64,000 nucleotides of DNA. Origin: Rhizobium leguminosarum (lineage in GTDB: Bacteria; Pseudomonadota; Alphaproteobacteria; Rhizobiales; Rhizobiaceae). Positions 1 through 8,754 of the stretch are shown in pieces. Under the pieces are notes generated by a model. The model saw only the letters and a list, made by a program, of their open reading frames with translations. It did not search any database and was not told where the DNA came from. Every line of letters starts with the position of its first letter. The stretch's first letter is position 1. The DNA is taken from NCBI RefSeq assembly GCF_002953715.1, contig NZ_CP025012.1:2666001-2730000 (forward strand), given 5' to 3'. The translations under genes and the position numbers were made by a program.

Positions 1-235
1 GCGACCTCAAACGCGTTTCTGGCAGTCCTCGATCGCGATCGTGTACGTGGCACGGCAAGGCGCCCGCCGTCGGCCCTCATGGTAGGCAGGCCCGAAGGGC
101 CGTTTCGAACCACGAGGGCGGGTGATTGCGTGGGTGCAGGCTGCAGGCTGGCTGGATGAAGCGCTGGTGGCCAGCCCTCCCCGGGGGCCCTTAGGGGCAC
201 CTCAGGACGAGGCTGGAGAGAGGACGGGCGTCAAT

Positions 236-1270
236 TCAGGACGACACTGGAGGAAAGCCCGCGCCACCCTTTTTCTGCCGCCAGGCAAGCGGCGTCATAT
301 CCGTAACCCGGCGGAATTCGCGGTTGAAATTGGACTTGGTCTGGAAGCCGACCTCGAACATCACTTCGGTCACCGATTTCTGGGTAGCGGCAAGCAGCCG
401 GCAGGCCTCGCCGATCCTGTAGTCATTGACATATTGCGAGACGTTCTTGTCGATCGCCCGGTTGATCGCTGCCGAGATCTGGCGGGCGGGAATGCCGGCC
501 TTACGGGCCAGCCGGTCGAGATTGAGATTTGCGTCGCGATAGAGCCTCTTTGCCTCCATCAGCGCATCGACCGTGGCGATCGTCTCCTTGTCCTCGGTCG
601 TTTCGGGCTTCAGCGCCGCCTCCACCGTCTCGGCCGGCGCCCGGCTTCGGCTGGCAGCGGCCGCCGCAATGCCGAGGATGACGAGGACGGCGAGGTTGCT
701 GACGCTGATCAGCGTCAGCGCATGCTCGCCATGCGCCCATGTGAAATCGAGAAAGACGAAGATATCGACCGAGGCCGACAGGCACAGCGCCACCGCCGCG
801 AAGATGATTGCCCGATAGGCCGGCACCGCTCCCTCGAAGGGCGCAAGCCGAAGCGCATCGGCGCCCGGCCGCATCAGAAGCAGGATCGCCAGGGCATAAC
901 CGACGAACACAAGCACCAGTGCTATATCGATCACATCCCGCCGGACCACCATCAATAAGAGGATGACGGCGGCGGGCACGGCATGCAGCGCAATCCGCGC
1001 CGCCGGCGGCCGCCGGCTCGTCCTCACCAGCCCGGAAACCCCGGCATAGGCAAGCGGGGGCACCATCGCCGCGGTGACGGGCGCAATCACCCCCACCGCC
1101 TGTACCCCGTAGCCCCAGCGCAGCCCGGAGAGGACAGATTGCAGCACGGCGAGCAGGATCAGTGCCAGAAACGGCCGATTGGGCTGCGCCTCCTCGTCGC
1201 GCCGGAGGACGGTGACGAAGAGGACAAGCAGCAGAAGGGCAACGACGAAGGGAAGCGGAATGAACAGCAT
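236..1270 (-). CDS. AraC-family regulator with N-terminal membrane domain
   Basis: The N-terminal ~210 residues are a run of hydrophobic segments (about six or seven predicted membrane spans) and the last ~110 residues are an AraC-type double helix-turn-helix ending in the usual pattern (EVMFEVGFQTKSNFNREFRR). This is the layout of membrane-bound AraC regulators, which are thought to sense a signal in or near the membrane. I chose the ATG at 1270 rather than the longer frame to 1309 because the hydrophobic segment begins immediately after it. The gene has no same-strand partner close by, so its target cannot be inferred. Length about 344 residues. Confidence 0.85.
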   Translation of the reverse strand: MLFIPLPFVVALLLLVLFVTVLRRDEEAQPNRPFLALILLAVLQSVLSGLRWGYGVQAVGVIAPVTAAMVPPLAYAGVSGLVRTSRRPPAARIALHAVPAAVILLLMVVRRDVIDIALVLVFVGYALAILLLMRPGADALRLAPFEGAVPAYRAIIFAAVALCLSASVDIFVFLDFTWAHGEHALTLISVSNLAVLVILGIAAAAASRSRAPAETVEAALKPETTEDKETIATVDALMEAKRLYRDANLNLDRLARKAGIPARQISAAINRAIDKNVSQYVNDYRIGEACRLLAATQKSVTEVMFEVGFQTKSNFNREFRRVTDMTPLAWRQKKGGAGFPPVSS

Positions 1271-1572
1271 GGCCTGATGGGATCGGAGTGGCGAACAGAT
1301 GGCCATCATTGCCGAGATCCTGACCCGGCGCGACCTCCATCATGTTTTAGGACGCGTTTTAGGCTGGGCTTTTTTGTGAATGCCTGCAGTGATACCCTCG
1401 TCCGACCCTTCGGTCGCCGGCCACAAGTCTCAATCCGTCGTTGAGGTCGGTATGGTTGTTTTCCAGCCAACCCGACAGGCTGTCGAGATCGGCGACATCG
1501 CAAGTCCCGTGATCAGCGCGGGCACGACCGCTTGCATCGTGTCTTTCGGAAAGTTGTTCTACGCGGACCTGC
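1271..1572. other. Intergenic stretch without a recognisable gene
   Basis: About 300 bases between the membrane AraC gene and the epimerase gene. Open frames exist on both strands but none has a convincing ribosome binding site or recognisable family. I see no clear terminator or repeat in it. Confidence 0.5.
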
Positions 1573-2553
1573 CTAGCCGAGAGCGCTTTGCGCAGCGCAA
1601 ATCCGATCGACCAAAGCATCAAGATCGCCCCTTGGCGGGCGGTTCTTGGCCAGGCGCTGCTTGAGATGCATGATCGGCTCCGCCAGAATTTCATCCAGGC
1701 TGTCGGCGCAGGTGAAATCGCCTGCCACGCTTTTGACCTTTGAATTGTCAAAGATCGCCGACCATGCCTTGTCGCCCCGCAGCGGCCCAACCCACTCCGG
1801 ATTGTAGCGGACCAGGGTGTCCGTCGGCACGTGTACGATCCTGGCCTCGACATCCAGCAATCTGGCGATCGTCGATTGAATATCGTTCCAGATGTGGGCG
1901 CGATCGGAGGTGATGTGGAAGATCTCGTTCAACGCCGCCGGCTTGCCGAAAAGCCCCACAAAGGGCACCGCAAAATCAACCGAGCGGGTCAGCGTCCAGG
2001 GCGTATGGCCATCGCCCGCCACGATGGTGGGCTCGCCATCCAGCATGCGTCTCGCCATGACATCGCTGTCGCCCATCATGATCGGCAGGCCCGTGCGAAC
2101 GGTGTGACTGGGACGGACGATGGTCCAGGCGAGCTTCTGGGAATTCTTGAGCAGCGTCTCGCAGGCAATCTTGTCCTGGCTATAGCGCCAGTACGGGTTG
2201 ATCGCCGGTGTCTGCTCGGTAATCACGTAGTGGCGCGGCGGCTTTTCATAGACCGAGGCCGAAGAGATGAAGATGTACTGGCCACAGTGCCCCGCAAACA
2301 CATCGATATCACGCGCGATCTGATCGGGTGTAAAGGCAATGAACTGGCAGACAACGTCATAATTGGCCTTGGCGAGATCCACATAGTCGGGCGCCGCGAG
2401 ATCACCGACGATCGAGGTGACCCCCGCAGGCAAAGGGTCGCCTCTCAAACTGCGATTATAGACGCTGACATGGTGGCCCTGAGCCACAGCGCGCTCGACG
2501 CAAGGATATGAAATCTGGCCGGTACCGCCAACGAAAAGGATTTTCAAAGCCAT
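1573..2553 (-). CDS. NAD-dependent epimerase/dehydratase family protein
   Basis: A 326-residue extended short-chain dehydrogenase-like protein. The N-terminus carries a nucleotide-binding glycine motif (LFVGGTGQIS) after the first beta strand and a segment near residue 97 (FISSASVYEK) that matches the Ser/Tyr region of the family. The classical YxxxK is present in altered context (YSQDK near residue 124). The family acts on nucleotide sugars or related substrates; the substrate here is unknown. It stands alone on the minus strand. Confidence 0.8.
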   Translation of the reverse strand: MALKILFVGGTGQISYPCVERAVAQGHHVSVYNRSLRGDPLPAGVTSIVGDLAAPDYVDLAKANYDVVCQFIAFTPDQIARDIDVFAGHCGQYIFISSASVYEKPPRHYVITEQTPAINPYWRYSQDKIACETLLKNSQKLAWTIVRPSHTVRTGLPIMMGDSDVMARRMLDGEPTIVAGDGHTPWTLTRSVDFAVPFVGLFGKPAALNEIFHITSDRAHIWNDIQSTIARLLDVEARIVHVPTDTLVRYNPEWVGPLRGDKAWSAIFDNSKVKSVAGDFTCADSLDEILAEPIMHLKQRLAKNRPPRGDLDALVDRICAAQSALG

Positions 2554-2820
2554 GTGAAGGACCTCGGTGTCGGATGTGGCGGGGATATGCGGTCAGTCTT
2601 CATAGCGCGAAAGAAATTGGTCGTCTCCTGCAAAATCAGGCGCACCGGCTCACGTCATTTGGGTCGACCTGTCCCGTAAACCAACGTGGTGGCATTCCGC
2701 ATAGGCCGATCGGTCGACGTGAGGTTCGGCCGCAACCAGCCATTGCCGATACCGCAAAGATCTCTATCTCAAGCCAATAATGCCCCTTCTGTTTGAGATC
2801 AGCACAAGACGGAGGCATTC

Positions 2821-2997
2821 TTGAAGGATTATCTGCCCTATGCAGCCGGGGTGCTGGCAGGATTATTGGTCGCCTTCCTCATGTCTAGCCTGTTGGCGCT
2901 GACGGAGACACCGCAGCTCGTGCTTTTCGCATTGCTGCCGGCCATCGGTGGCACCCTCGTTGAACGCGTTTGCCGTCGCCGGCCCAACAATTCTTGA
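2821..2997 (+). CDS. Small two-span membrane protein, TTG start
   Basis: A 58-codon frame beginning with TTG at 2821, five bases after a perfect GGAGG (2811-2815). The product has two hydrophobic segments (about residues 5-26 and 31-46) followed by a basic tail (VCRRRPNNS). Its stop codon overlaps the GAAGG ribosome binding site of the next gene at 3005, which suggests translational coupling. I do not recognise a family. The strong ribosome binding site and coupled downstream gene are the main reasons to accept it. Confidence 0.6.
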   Translation: MKDYLPYAAGVLAGLLVAFLMSSLLALTETPQLVLFALLPAIGGTLVERVCRRRPNNS

Positions 2998-3004
2998 AGG
3001 GTCC

Positions 3005-3379
3005 ATGGCAAGGCTGAAAGAAATCGTCATTGATTGCGACATTCCCTCGCGCGTCGCCCGGTTCTGGGCGGAGGCGCTCGATGGCTACGACGTGATGCCA
3101 TATGACGACGAAGAACTGGCCCGCCTGGCCGCCCTCGGACTGACGCCCGAGACTGACCCGACCGTGATGGTCGAAGGTCCCGGAACCCGCCTTTGCTTCC
3201 ACCTTCGCCAGGGGGAACGTCCTGCCCGCAACCGACTTCATCTCGATATTGCCACCCCCGATCGAGCCAGGGAGGTCGAACGGCTTTTATCCCTCGGAGC
3301 GACCTTCGTCCGGGAGGCGGATGGCTACACGGTGTTGAATGATCCCGAAGGCAATAATTTCTGCGTGGCGTCCGAATAG
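3005..3379 (+). CDS. VOC (glyoxalase-like) family protein
   Basis: A 124-residue protein with the beta-alpha-beta pattern of the vicinal oxygen chelate fold. It opens with a strand (LKEIVIDCDIPSRVARFW) and contains a C-terminal half with HLDI and VLNDPEGNNFCV, the segment that usually supplies the last metal ligand or its equivalent. Such proteins include dioxygenases, glyoxalases and antibiotic-binding proteins, so the substrate is open. The ATG at 3005 has GAAGG five bases upstream and is preferred to the frame extension to 2948, which would overlap the small upstream gene. Confidence 0.75.
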   Translation: MARLKEIVIDCDIPSRVARFWAEALDGYDVMPYDDEELARLAALGLTPETDPTVMVEGPGTRLCFHLRQGERPARNRLHLDIATPDRAREVERLLSLGATFVREADGYTVLNDPEGNNFCVASE

Positions 3380-3447
3380 TCCGCTCCGGGCCCCATCTCA
3401 GGATGGCTATACCAGAGCTAAACCGGATCTCCCGCGGAATGTCGGGA

Positions 3448-4029
3448 TCAGACGCGATTCAGGAATTCGATCACACGGAGGGTCAGCAGCGCGGTCGCAT
3501 CCGCGTCATAGGACGGCAACGAGCTGTCAGCGAAGTAGTGCTGATCGCCCGGGTACAGGAAAAGCTCCGCGTCCTCGACCTTCGCGATGATCTCGCGGGC
3601 GGCGTCGATGTCACCCTCGCCGACGAAAATCGGGTCGTTGTCCATGCCGTGGATCTGTACCGCGACGCCGTCCGGCCAGGGTCCGAAGGCCCACTCACCG
3701 CTGATCGGCAGGCAGGAATAGAAGAGCAGAGCCCCGCGGGCGCCGGGACGCGTCTGCGCCAGCTTCTGCGCCGGCAGCACGCCGAACGAGAACCCGGCAT
3801 AGACGAGCCCGGGCGGCAATTCGTCGGCGACGCGGACGCCGCGCTCCCTGACCTCGTCGAATCCGATCTCACCGATATAGCCCAGCCCCTCTTCGATGCT
3901 CGGGAACGTGCGCCCATCAAACAGATCGGGCGTGTGCACGATATGGCCGGCTGCCCTGATGTCATCGGCGAACGCATGCACACCTGGGGTCAGCCCCTGC
4001 GCGTGGTGAAACAACAGGACCTGAGCCAT
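3448..4029 (-). CDS. Dienelactone hydrolase family protein
   Basis: A 193-residue alpha/beta hydrolase of the dienelactone hydrolase type. The nucleophile elbow reads GFSFG, a serine where classical dienelactone hydrolases have cysteine. The late segment GDQHYFADSS supplies the expected catalytic histidine. The start at 4029 has GGAGG six bases upstream, better than the longer frame to 4059. The serine nucleophile suggests a general esterase or hydrolase; substrate unknown. Confidence 0.8.
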   Translation of the reverse strand: MAQVLLFHHAQGLTPGVHAFADDIRAAGHIVHTPDLFDGRTFPSIEEGLGYIGEIGFDEVRERGVRVADELPPGLVYAGFSFGVLPAQKLAQTRPGARGALLFYSCLPISGEWAFGPWPDGVAVQIHGMDNDPIFVGEGDIDAAREIIAKVEDAELFLYPGDQHYFADSSLPSYDADATALLTLRVIEFLNRV

Positions 4030-4102
4030 ACGGAGCCTCCATGTGGGATGGTCGGGCAAACATTCTGCAACTCTACAGCGTCATTCCCTCGCCGGGAAGA
4101 CG

Positions 4103-4888
4103 TCAGGTGCGGGCCAGGCCGTCGATCGCCCTCGCCAGCTTCACGAGATCTGCGGCGTAGAACCCGGCGGCGTTGAGACAGTTCGTCTCCAGCAGCTTCA
4201 GTCCCTCTTCGGTCCGACAGATATCGATGACATAAGCTTGGGAGTAGCCGGGATTGATGTCGACCATGCGCTGCCCGAAGTTCAGCGCATCGTCATCGAT
4301 CTCGTGGCGGTGGACGACACGCGATCCATCTTTGTAGAGCGAATAGGTGACAATCCGACCGTCGACGACCCAGAGACGCCATTCGCGCAGGATGCGAACA
4401 GGCTCAGTGAGCATCAGCAGCGTGTCGTGACGAAGCGAACCCTTGGGGATTTCATCTTCGTCGAGCGCCAGCACCCTCTCTGCCATACGGATGATCTCGC
4501 CGGTCGATTTGACATTTCCGGGCTCCTCCTTGCTGTCGTCGACCGGGCGCAGGAACCAGTCCCTGCCGTCATCCGCCAGACGCTCGGGGACATCCCGGAG
4601 TGTCAGGAACAGCGCATCGGCGCCATTGAGGAGGTAAGGATGCCACACCTGTTCGTGAACGAAAGGACGCAGCTTAAAAACACCCGGCCGGTAACCGTTC
4701 GCCTCAGCGTTCTTCCACAGCGTGTAGGAGCCGAACATGACCACTGAACCTGGATCAGCAACGACCGGCTTGGGGATGAGCTCGCCGACGAACGGTACGA
4801 CCTTGTGCCATGTGTAGGAGATTCCGAGCTGGTCGAGAGCCTCGGCCAGCTTGTTGGTATCTTCGAACTGCTGGAGAAGCCACTGCAT
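4103..4888 (-). CDS. ATP-grasp domain protein (DUF4343/R2K-like)
   Basis: A 261-residue protein with ATP-grasp features: a lysine-rich strand (FLRPVDDSKEEPG), an acidic metal-binding region (REWRLWVVDGRIVTYSLY) and a late NCLNAAGFYAADLVKL segment that resembles the family's metal-binding Asn/Asp loop. It looks like the small single-domain ATP-grasp proteins (DUF4343) that are thought to ligate amino groups to carboxylates in peptide modification. No peptide precursor was seen beside it. It is on the minus strand with 70 bases to the dienelactone hydrolase gene, possibly co-transcribed. Confidence 0.7.
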   Translation of the reverse strand: MQWLLQQFEDTNKLAEALDQLGISYTWHKVVPFVGELIPKPVVADPGSVVMFGSYTLWKNAEANGYRPGVFKLRPFVHEQVWHPYLLNGADALFLTLRDVPERLADDGRDWFLRPVDDSKEEPGNVKSTGEIIRMAERVLALDEDEIPKGSLRHDTLLMLTEPVRILREWRLWVVDGRIVTYSLYKDGSRVVHRHEIDDDALNFGQRMVDINPGYSQAYVIDICRTEEGLKLLETNCLNAAGFYAADLVKLARAIDGLART

Positions 4889-4962
4889 TCTGTTCCCTGC
4901 CCTTCTTACATCCGTCGGACTGCCAAAAAGCTACTTAAAAAGGAACAGCCGTAGCATTGCAG

Positions 4963-6951
4963 CTATGTATGGCAGCAGGAACCGTTTCCGGTGTCATCGG
5001 GCGAAGGCTGCAGGCGATTGTCGACACTCTGGCCGTGTCCTTCCGGCGGCAGGTCCATGGCGATGTTGGATGCGAAGAAGCCATTCGGTTTCAGCGTGAA
5101 GCCGGCATATTCCACGGGCATGATCGGAAAATCCTCGGGCTTGCAGACATGGGTATGGCCGAAGGAATGCCAGAGCACGACGTCGGCATTCTCTATTTTA
5201 CGGTTCTGCCTGACATAACCCGGCAGGCCGTCGCCGCCGGCATGCACGTTCGGATAATCGCCGCTCGCATATTTTTCCCTGGCATCGAAGGCGGTGACCC
5301 AGATGTGTTTCTTGGCAAAGCCGCCGCGCTGGGCAACGGTCGAATCCGGCTGGGCAAGCATAACAGGCGACGGCATGACGACAATCTTGTAGCCCGGCGC
5401 CTTGCCGACGCTGTTCTGGATGTTGGGGTTGGAGACCTTCCAGTAACGGCCGGTCTCGCCATTGGCGAGTGCCGGGGAATCGAGTTCGCGCTTCAGCACA
5501 CGAGTCTTGGTATCGAAGACATTGCCATAGGGATTGTCTTCACCCCAGGGACGCGGCACGAACTCATGCTCGGTCACGGTATTGTCGCCGCCGTCGACAT
5601 CCATGTGCAGGCGCGCATTGAAGAAATGCTGGTGGGTCGGACCGCCGAGATTGTCATCGACCATGCCGCCCCATGGATAGGTTTCGCCGGTCGCGACCGC
5701 CGCCGTCTGGATGATGCCCGTGAGCTTGGCTTCGAGCTGGATCGTGCCGTCCTGGTAAAGATACCAATAGAAGCCGTAATCGTAGTTGCCGACGGTTGCG
5801 AAAAAGGAGATGACGAGGCGGCGCGAACGGCGCACTTCGAAAATACCGTTGCGGAATTCGTAATGCTTCCAGAGGATGCCGTAATCCTCCTCATGCATGC
5901 AGATGGCATTCTTCATGATGAAGGGCTGGCCGAAATCATCCGCCGCCGGCACATCGAAATAGTGAATATGGCCGAGGCAGTCGCAGCCGAGTTCGAGGCA
6001 ATTGGCCAGGCGTCCGAGGCCATATTCGCCAGCATCGAAGGCGCTCTTCCAATAGTGGTTCGCCGTCGGATCGGCATAGGGCACGACCATTTCGGTGACA
6101 CTGGCGCGAAAGACGACGGGCCGTAGCCTTCCCTGATCCCTGATGCCGAGTTCATGCAGAACGAGCCCCTCGCGCGGGGTGAACCCGACACGGAAACTCC
6201 AGTTCTGCCATTCGACTTTCCAGCCGTCGACAGTAAAGCTCGACCCTTGCGGCTGAACGATCTGCAGCGGCTTGAGATCGGGCCGCGGTTCCGGGAAGGT
6301 TTCGCGGCCATAATTGCGCTTCTTCCTCGGGACCGGAATGATCTTCTCATCGTCGACGAGATCGACCACTTGGTTGGTGATCAGATCGACCACCGCCACC
6401 ACGCCCTCGATCGGATGCGCGTAGCCGTTGTCACGGATATCCTCGCGCCAATAGGACACCGCGCGGACGATGCGCTTTCCCTTCTCGAATTCGCGGCCAA
6501 AATAGCCCGAAGAAAAAGGATCGATCTGGATGAGCGGAATATCCTCGTCGGTAATGCCGCGCTTTTTGACGGCAGCGATCCAGCGCGGATCGGATTTGAC
6601 GGTGCCTTCAACGGTTTCGAATTCGCACAGCATGATCGGCGGCTGGCCATAGGGCAGCTCATCAAGAGGCAGCCGGATATAGGAGGACACCGTGCCGGCA
6701 GTCAGGTCTACGACGCCCTCGAAGGTTTCGCCATTGCTGATGTCGATTGCCAGGATGAAGGCGAGCCGCGGCAGCCTGTCGCCCAAGCGATGGGCGGCAA
6801 GATCCGCCTTGGTCGGCTCCTCCAGCCGGATTATCGGAAAGCGGAAGGTGGCTGCGAGTGTCTGCGTATCCTTGAGGATGGCAACGGCAGAAGCGATCTC
6901 GTCGAGACTCAGAGGGTCGAGCGGATGGGTGGCTGCAACAACGGCGTCCAT
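4963..6951 (-). CDS. tynA: Copper-containing primary amine oxidase
   Basis: A 662-residue copper amine oxidase, which converts primary amines to aldehydes with release of ammonia and hydrogen peroxide. Tyr390 in GNYDYG is the precursor of the topaquinone cofactor. The copper ligands are visible as His440 and His442 (HQH) and His595. The catalytic base lies in FDAGEYG. Length and motif spacing match the Arthrobacter globiformis enzyme. No signal peptide is evident, so the enzyme is probably cytoplasmic. It is the last gene of an operon with a small membrane protein and an APC permease, consistent with uptake and oxidation of an aromatic or biogenic amine. Confidence 0.93.
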   Translation of the reverse strand: MDAVVAATHPLDPLSLDEIASAVAILKDTQTLAATFRFPIIRLEEPTKADLAAHRLGDRLPRLAFILAIDISNGETFEGVVDLTAGTVSSYIRLPLDELPYGQPPIMLCEFETVEGTVKSDPRWIAAVKKRGITDEDIPLIQIDPFSSGYFGREFEKGKRIVRAVSYWREDIRDNGYAHPIEGVVAVVDLITNQVVDLVDDEKIIPVPRKKRNYGRETFPEPRPDLKPLQIVQPQGSSFTVDGWKVEWQNWSFRVGFTPREGLVLHELGIRDQGRLRPVVFRASVTEMVVPYADPTANHYWKSAFDAGEYGLGRLANCLELGCDCLGHIHYFDVPAADDFGQPFIMKNAICMHEEDYGILWKHYEFRNGIFEVRRSRRLVISFFATVGNYDYGFYWYLYQDGTIQLEAKLTGIIQTAAVATGETYPWGGMVDDNLGGPTHQHFFNARLHMDVDGGDNTVTEHEFVPRPWGEDNPYGNVFDTKTRVLKRELDSPALANGETGRYWKVSNPNIQNSVGKAPGYKIVVMPSPVMLAQPDSTVAQRGGFAKKHIWVTAFDAREKYASGDYPNVHAGGDGLPGYVRQNRKIENADVVLWHSFGHTHVCKPEDFPIMPVEYAGFTLKPNGFFASNIAMDLPPEGHGQSVDNRLQPSPDDTGNGSCCHT

Positions 6952-7011
6952 TGGTATACCTCTTGTTTTTGGAAGAGACGACGCACCATGGCGCGTCGCA
7001 AGCTGCGGTGA

Positions 7012-7185
7012 TCAGGATCGACCGGAGCAGATCTGGGTATCGATCATCATCTGGTTTGCATGAATGCAGAACACCGAGCAGAAGGCGTGGGCCTCGACGG
7101 CAACCAGCACTGTTGCGCCGGCAAGGATCGCGACCGCGAGAACCAGGAGGCGATCGAGGGGTGCAAATTCAGCAACGGCACTCAT
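7012..7185 (-). CDS. Small membrane protein in amine oxidase operon
   Basis: A 57-codon frame whose ATG overlaps the permease stop codon (ATGA, 7182-7185), so it is very probably translationally coupled. It has one hydrophobic segment (about residues 13-30), then a cysteine- and histidine-containing tail with CSVFC and a further cysteine at residue 53. The frame ends about 60 bases before the amine oxidase start. I know no family for it. It could be an accessory subunit of the permease or a metal/assembly factor for the oxidase; both are inference. Confidence 0.65.
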   Translation of the reverse strand: MSAVAEFAPLDRLLVLAVAILAGATVLVAVEAHAFCSVFCIHANQMMIDTQICSGRS

Positions 7186-8633
7186 TCGAAGACCTTTCCA
7201 AGGGAAGCATAGAGAGCGGGCTTGGATCTCTTGACCCGGACCGCAAACAGCGCACCAAGAATGCCCACCAGCACCATGGCATAGGGGAAAGCCTTGACGA
7301 TCGGGCTTTCACTGCCGGAAAGGAGTGAAAGATTGGAACTGACCAGCACCAGCGAACCGATGAGGCCGAGGAGCGCCAGCGCCGGAGCGATCATCGTGGT
7401 CCAGGCGCTGTAGCTGTTCGGCGTCTTGCGAAAGAACATGACGATTGCGACGGAGACAAGCACCTGCACCAGCAGGATACCAATACCCGCCAGCGCTGCC
7501 ATCCACGAGAACACGACGGTGTAAGGATCGGCACCGAAGGTCACGAACAGGCCAAGGACGACGGCCGCGATCAGACTTTGCAGCAGACCTGCAGCATAGG
7601 GTGAGCCATGCCTGGCGTGAACCTTGCCAAGCACCTGTGCGGCCAGACCTTCACGGCCAAGGGCGAAGAAATAGCGGTTGAGCGTATTGTGGAAGGACAG
7701 GATGCAGGCAAACAGGCTGGTGATCAGCAGCACGTTCATCGCCTGGCTCGACCATGCGCCAAGCACGGAATTGGCGGCGGTGAAATAAAAGCTGTCGAGG
7801 CTGGAAGCCGCAGCAGCCTGCACCTTGCCCGGACCGTAGAATTGCACGATTGCCCAGGTGGAGAAGGCATAGAAGAGGGTGATGAGCAGCACGGCAACAT
7901 AGGTGGCGCGGGGGATGGTCTTTTCCGGATATTCGGCTTCCTCGCCGAAAATGGCCGTAGCTTCGAAGCCGATGAAGGAACCGATGACGAAGACCAGCGC
8001 CACACCGAGACCGGGCGCAAAGACCGACGATGGCGCGAAGGAGGAGAAGCTGATGCCTTCTGGTCCGCCGCCTGAAAAGACGATGGCAAGATCCAGAACC
8101 AGCAATATGGCGATTTCGGCAATCATGCAGACGCCGAGGATCGCACCTGAGAAGGCGATGTTGCGCTGACCGCAGACCAGCACGACGACGAGTGCTGCGA
8201 AGGCCCAAGCCCACCAGGGCAGGACCAGCCCAAGCGGCGCTATGGCATTGGCCATGAAGAAACCGAACAGGCCATAAATGGCGATCTGAACCGCGCTATA
8301 GGTGACCAGCGCCATGAAGGCGCCACCCACACCCGCCGGCTTGCCAATGCCGTGGGTGATATAGGTGTAGAACGCCCCTGCCCCGCCCACATGCCGGCTC
8401 ATGGCGGTGAAGCCGACCGAGAAGAGCAGGTAGAGCAGGCCGGCAAGCACGAAGGCGCCGGGGACGCCTGCACCATTGCCAACAGCGAAGGCGGCCGGCG
8501 AAGCGCCGACGACGGCCGTCAGCGGCGCGGCCGCGGCAACGACGAAGAACACGATGTGGGCGAGGCCCACCGAGTTCCTGGCCAGACGACGCTCCGGCGA
8601 TGATGGTGCGGGCATGCTTGCTTCCAGTGTCAT
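7182..8633 (-). CDS. APC-family amino acid/amine permease
   Basis: A 483-residue protein with about twelve hydrophobic segments and the start of the APC superfamily (NSVGLAHIVFFVVAAAAPL, with the first-helix motif). It carries out proton-coupled import of amino acids or amines. The ATG at 8633 follows AGAGGGG; the open frame continues upstream to 8888 but that part is not permease-like. Neighbouring amine oxidase suggests an amine substrate such as phenethylamine, tyramine or histamine. Confidence 0.87.
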   Translation of the reverse strand: MTLEASMPAPSSPERRLARNSVGLAHIVFFVVAAAAPLTAVVGASPAAFAVGNGAGVPGAFVLAGLLYLLFSVGFTAMSRHVGGAGAFYTYITHGIGKPAGVGGAFMALVTYSAVQIAIYGLFGFFMANAIAPLGLVLPWWAWAFAALVVVLVCGQRNIAFSGAILGVCMIAEIAILLVLDLAIVFSGGGPEGISFSSFAPSSVFAPGLGVALVFVIGSFIGFEATAIFGEEAEYPEKTIPRATYVAVLLITLFYAFSTWAIVQFYGPGKVQAAAASSLDSFYFTAANSVLGAWSSQAMNVLLITSLFACILSFHNTLNRYFFALGREGLAAQVLGKVHARHGSPYAAGLLQSLIAAVVLGLFVTFGADPYTVVFSWMAALAGIGILLVQVLVSVAIVMFFRKTPNSYSAWTTMIAPALALLGLIGSLVLVSSNLSLLSGSESPIVKAFPYAMVLVGILGALFAVRVKRSKPALYASLGKVFE

Positions 8634-8754
8634 GGAGAACCCCTCTTTGCTTGTTTGTTGCCAAGAAGGTAAGCGCGGCGATCTGGCCCCGAAATTGCAG
8701 TTTATGCCAATGAATCGATAATTCGCGCCACGAAGGTCACCGGAGACGCTGAAA

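Noticed and set aside
1359..1853. Minus-strand frame before the epimerase as a transposase remnant
   Set aside because: No recognisable transposase motif or terminal inverted repeats, and most of it overlaps the epimerase gene.
4957..6126. 389-codon plus-strand frame opposite the amine oxidase
   Set aside because: Shadow of a strongly supported enzyme gene on the minus strand.
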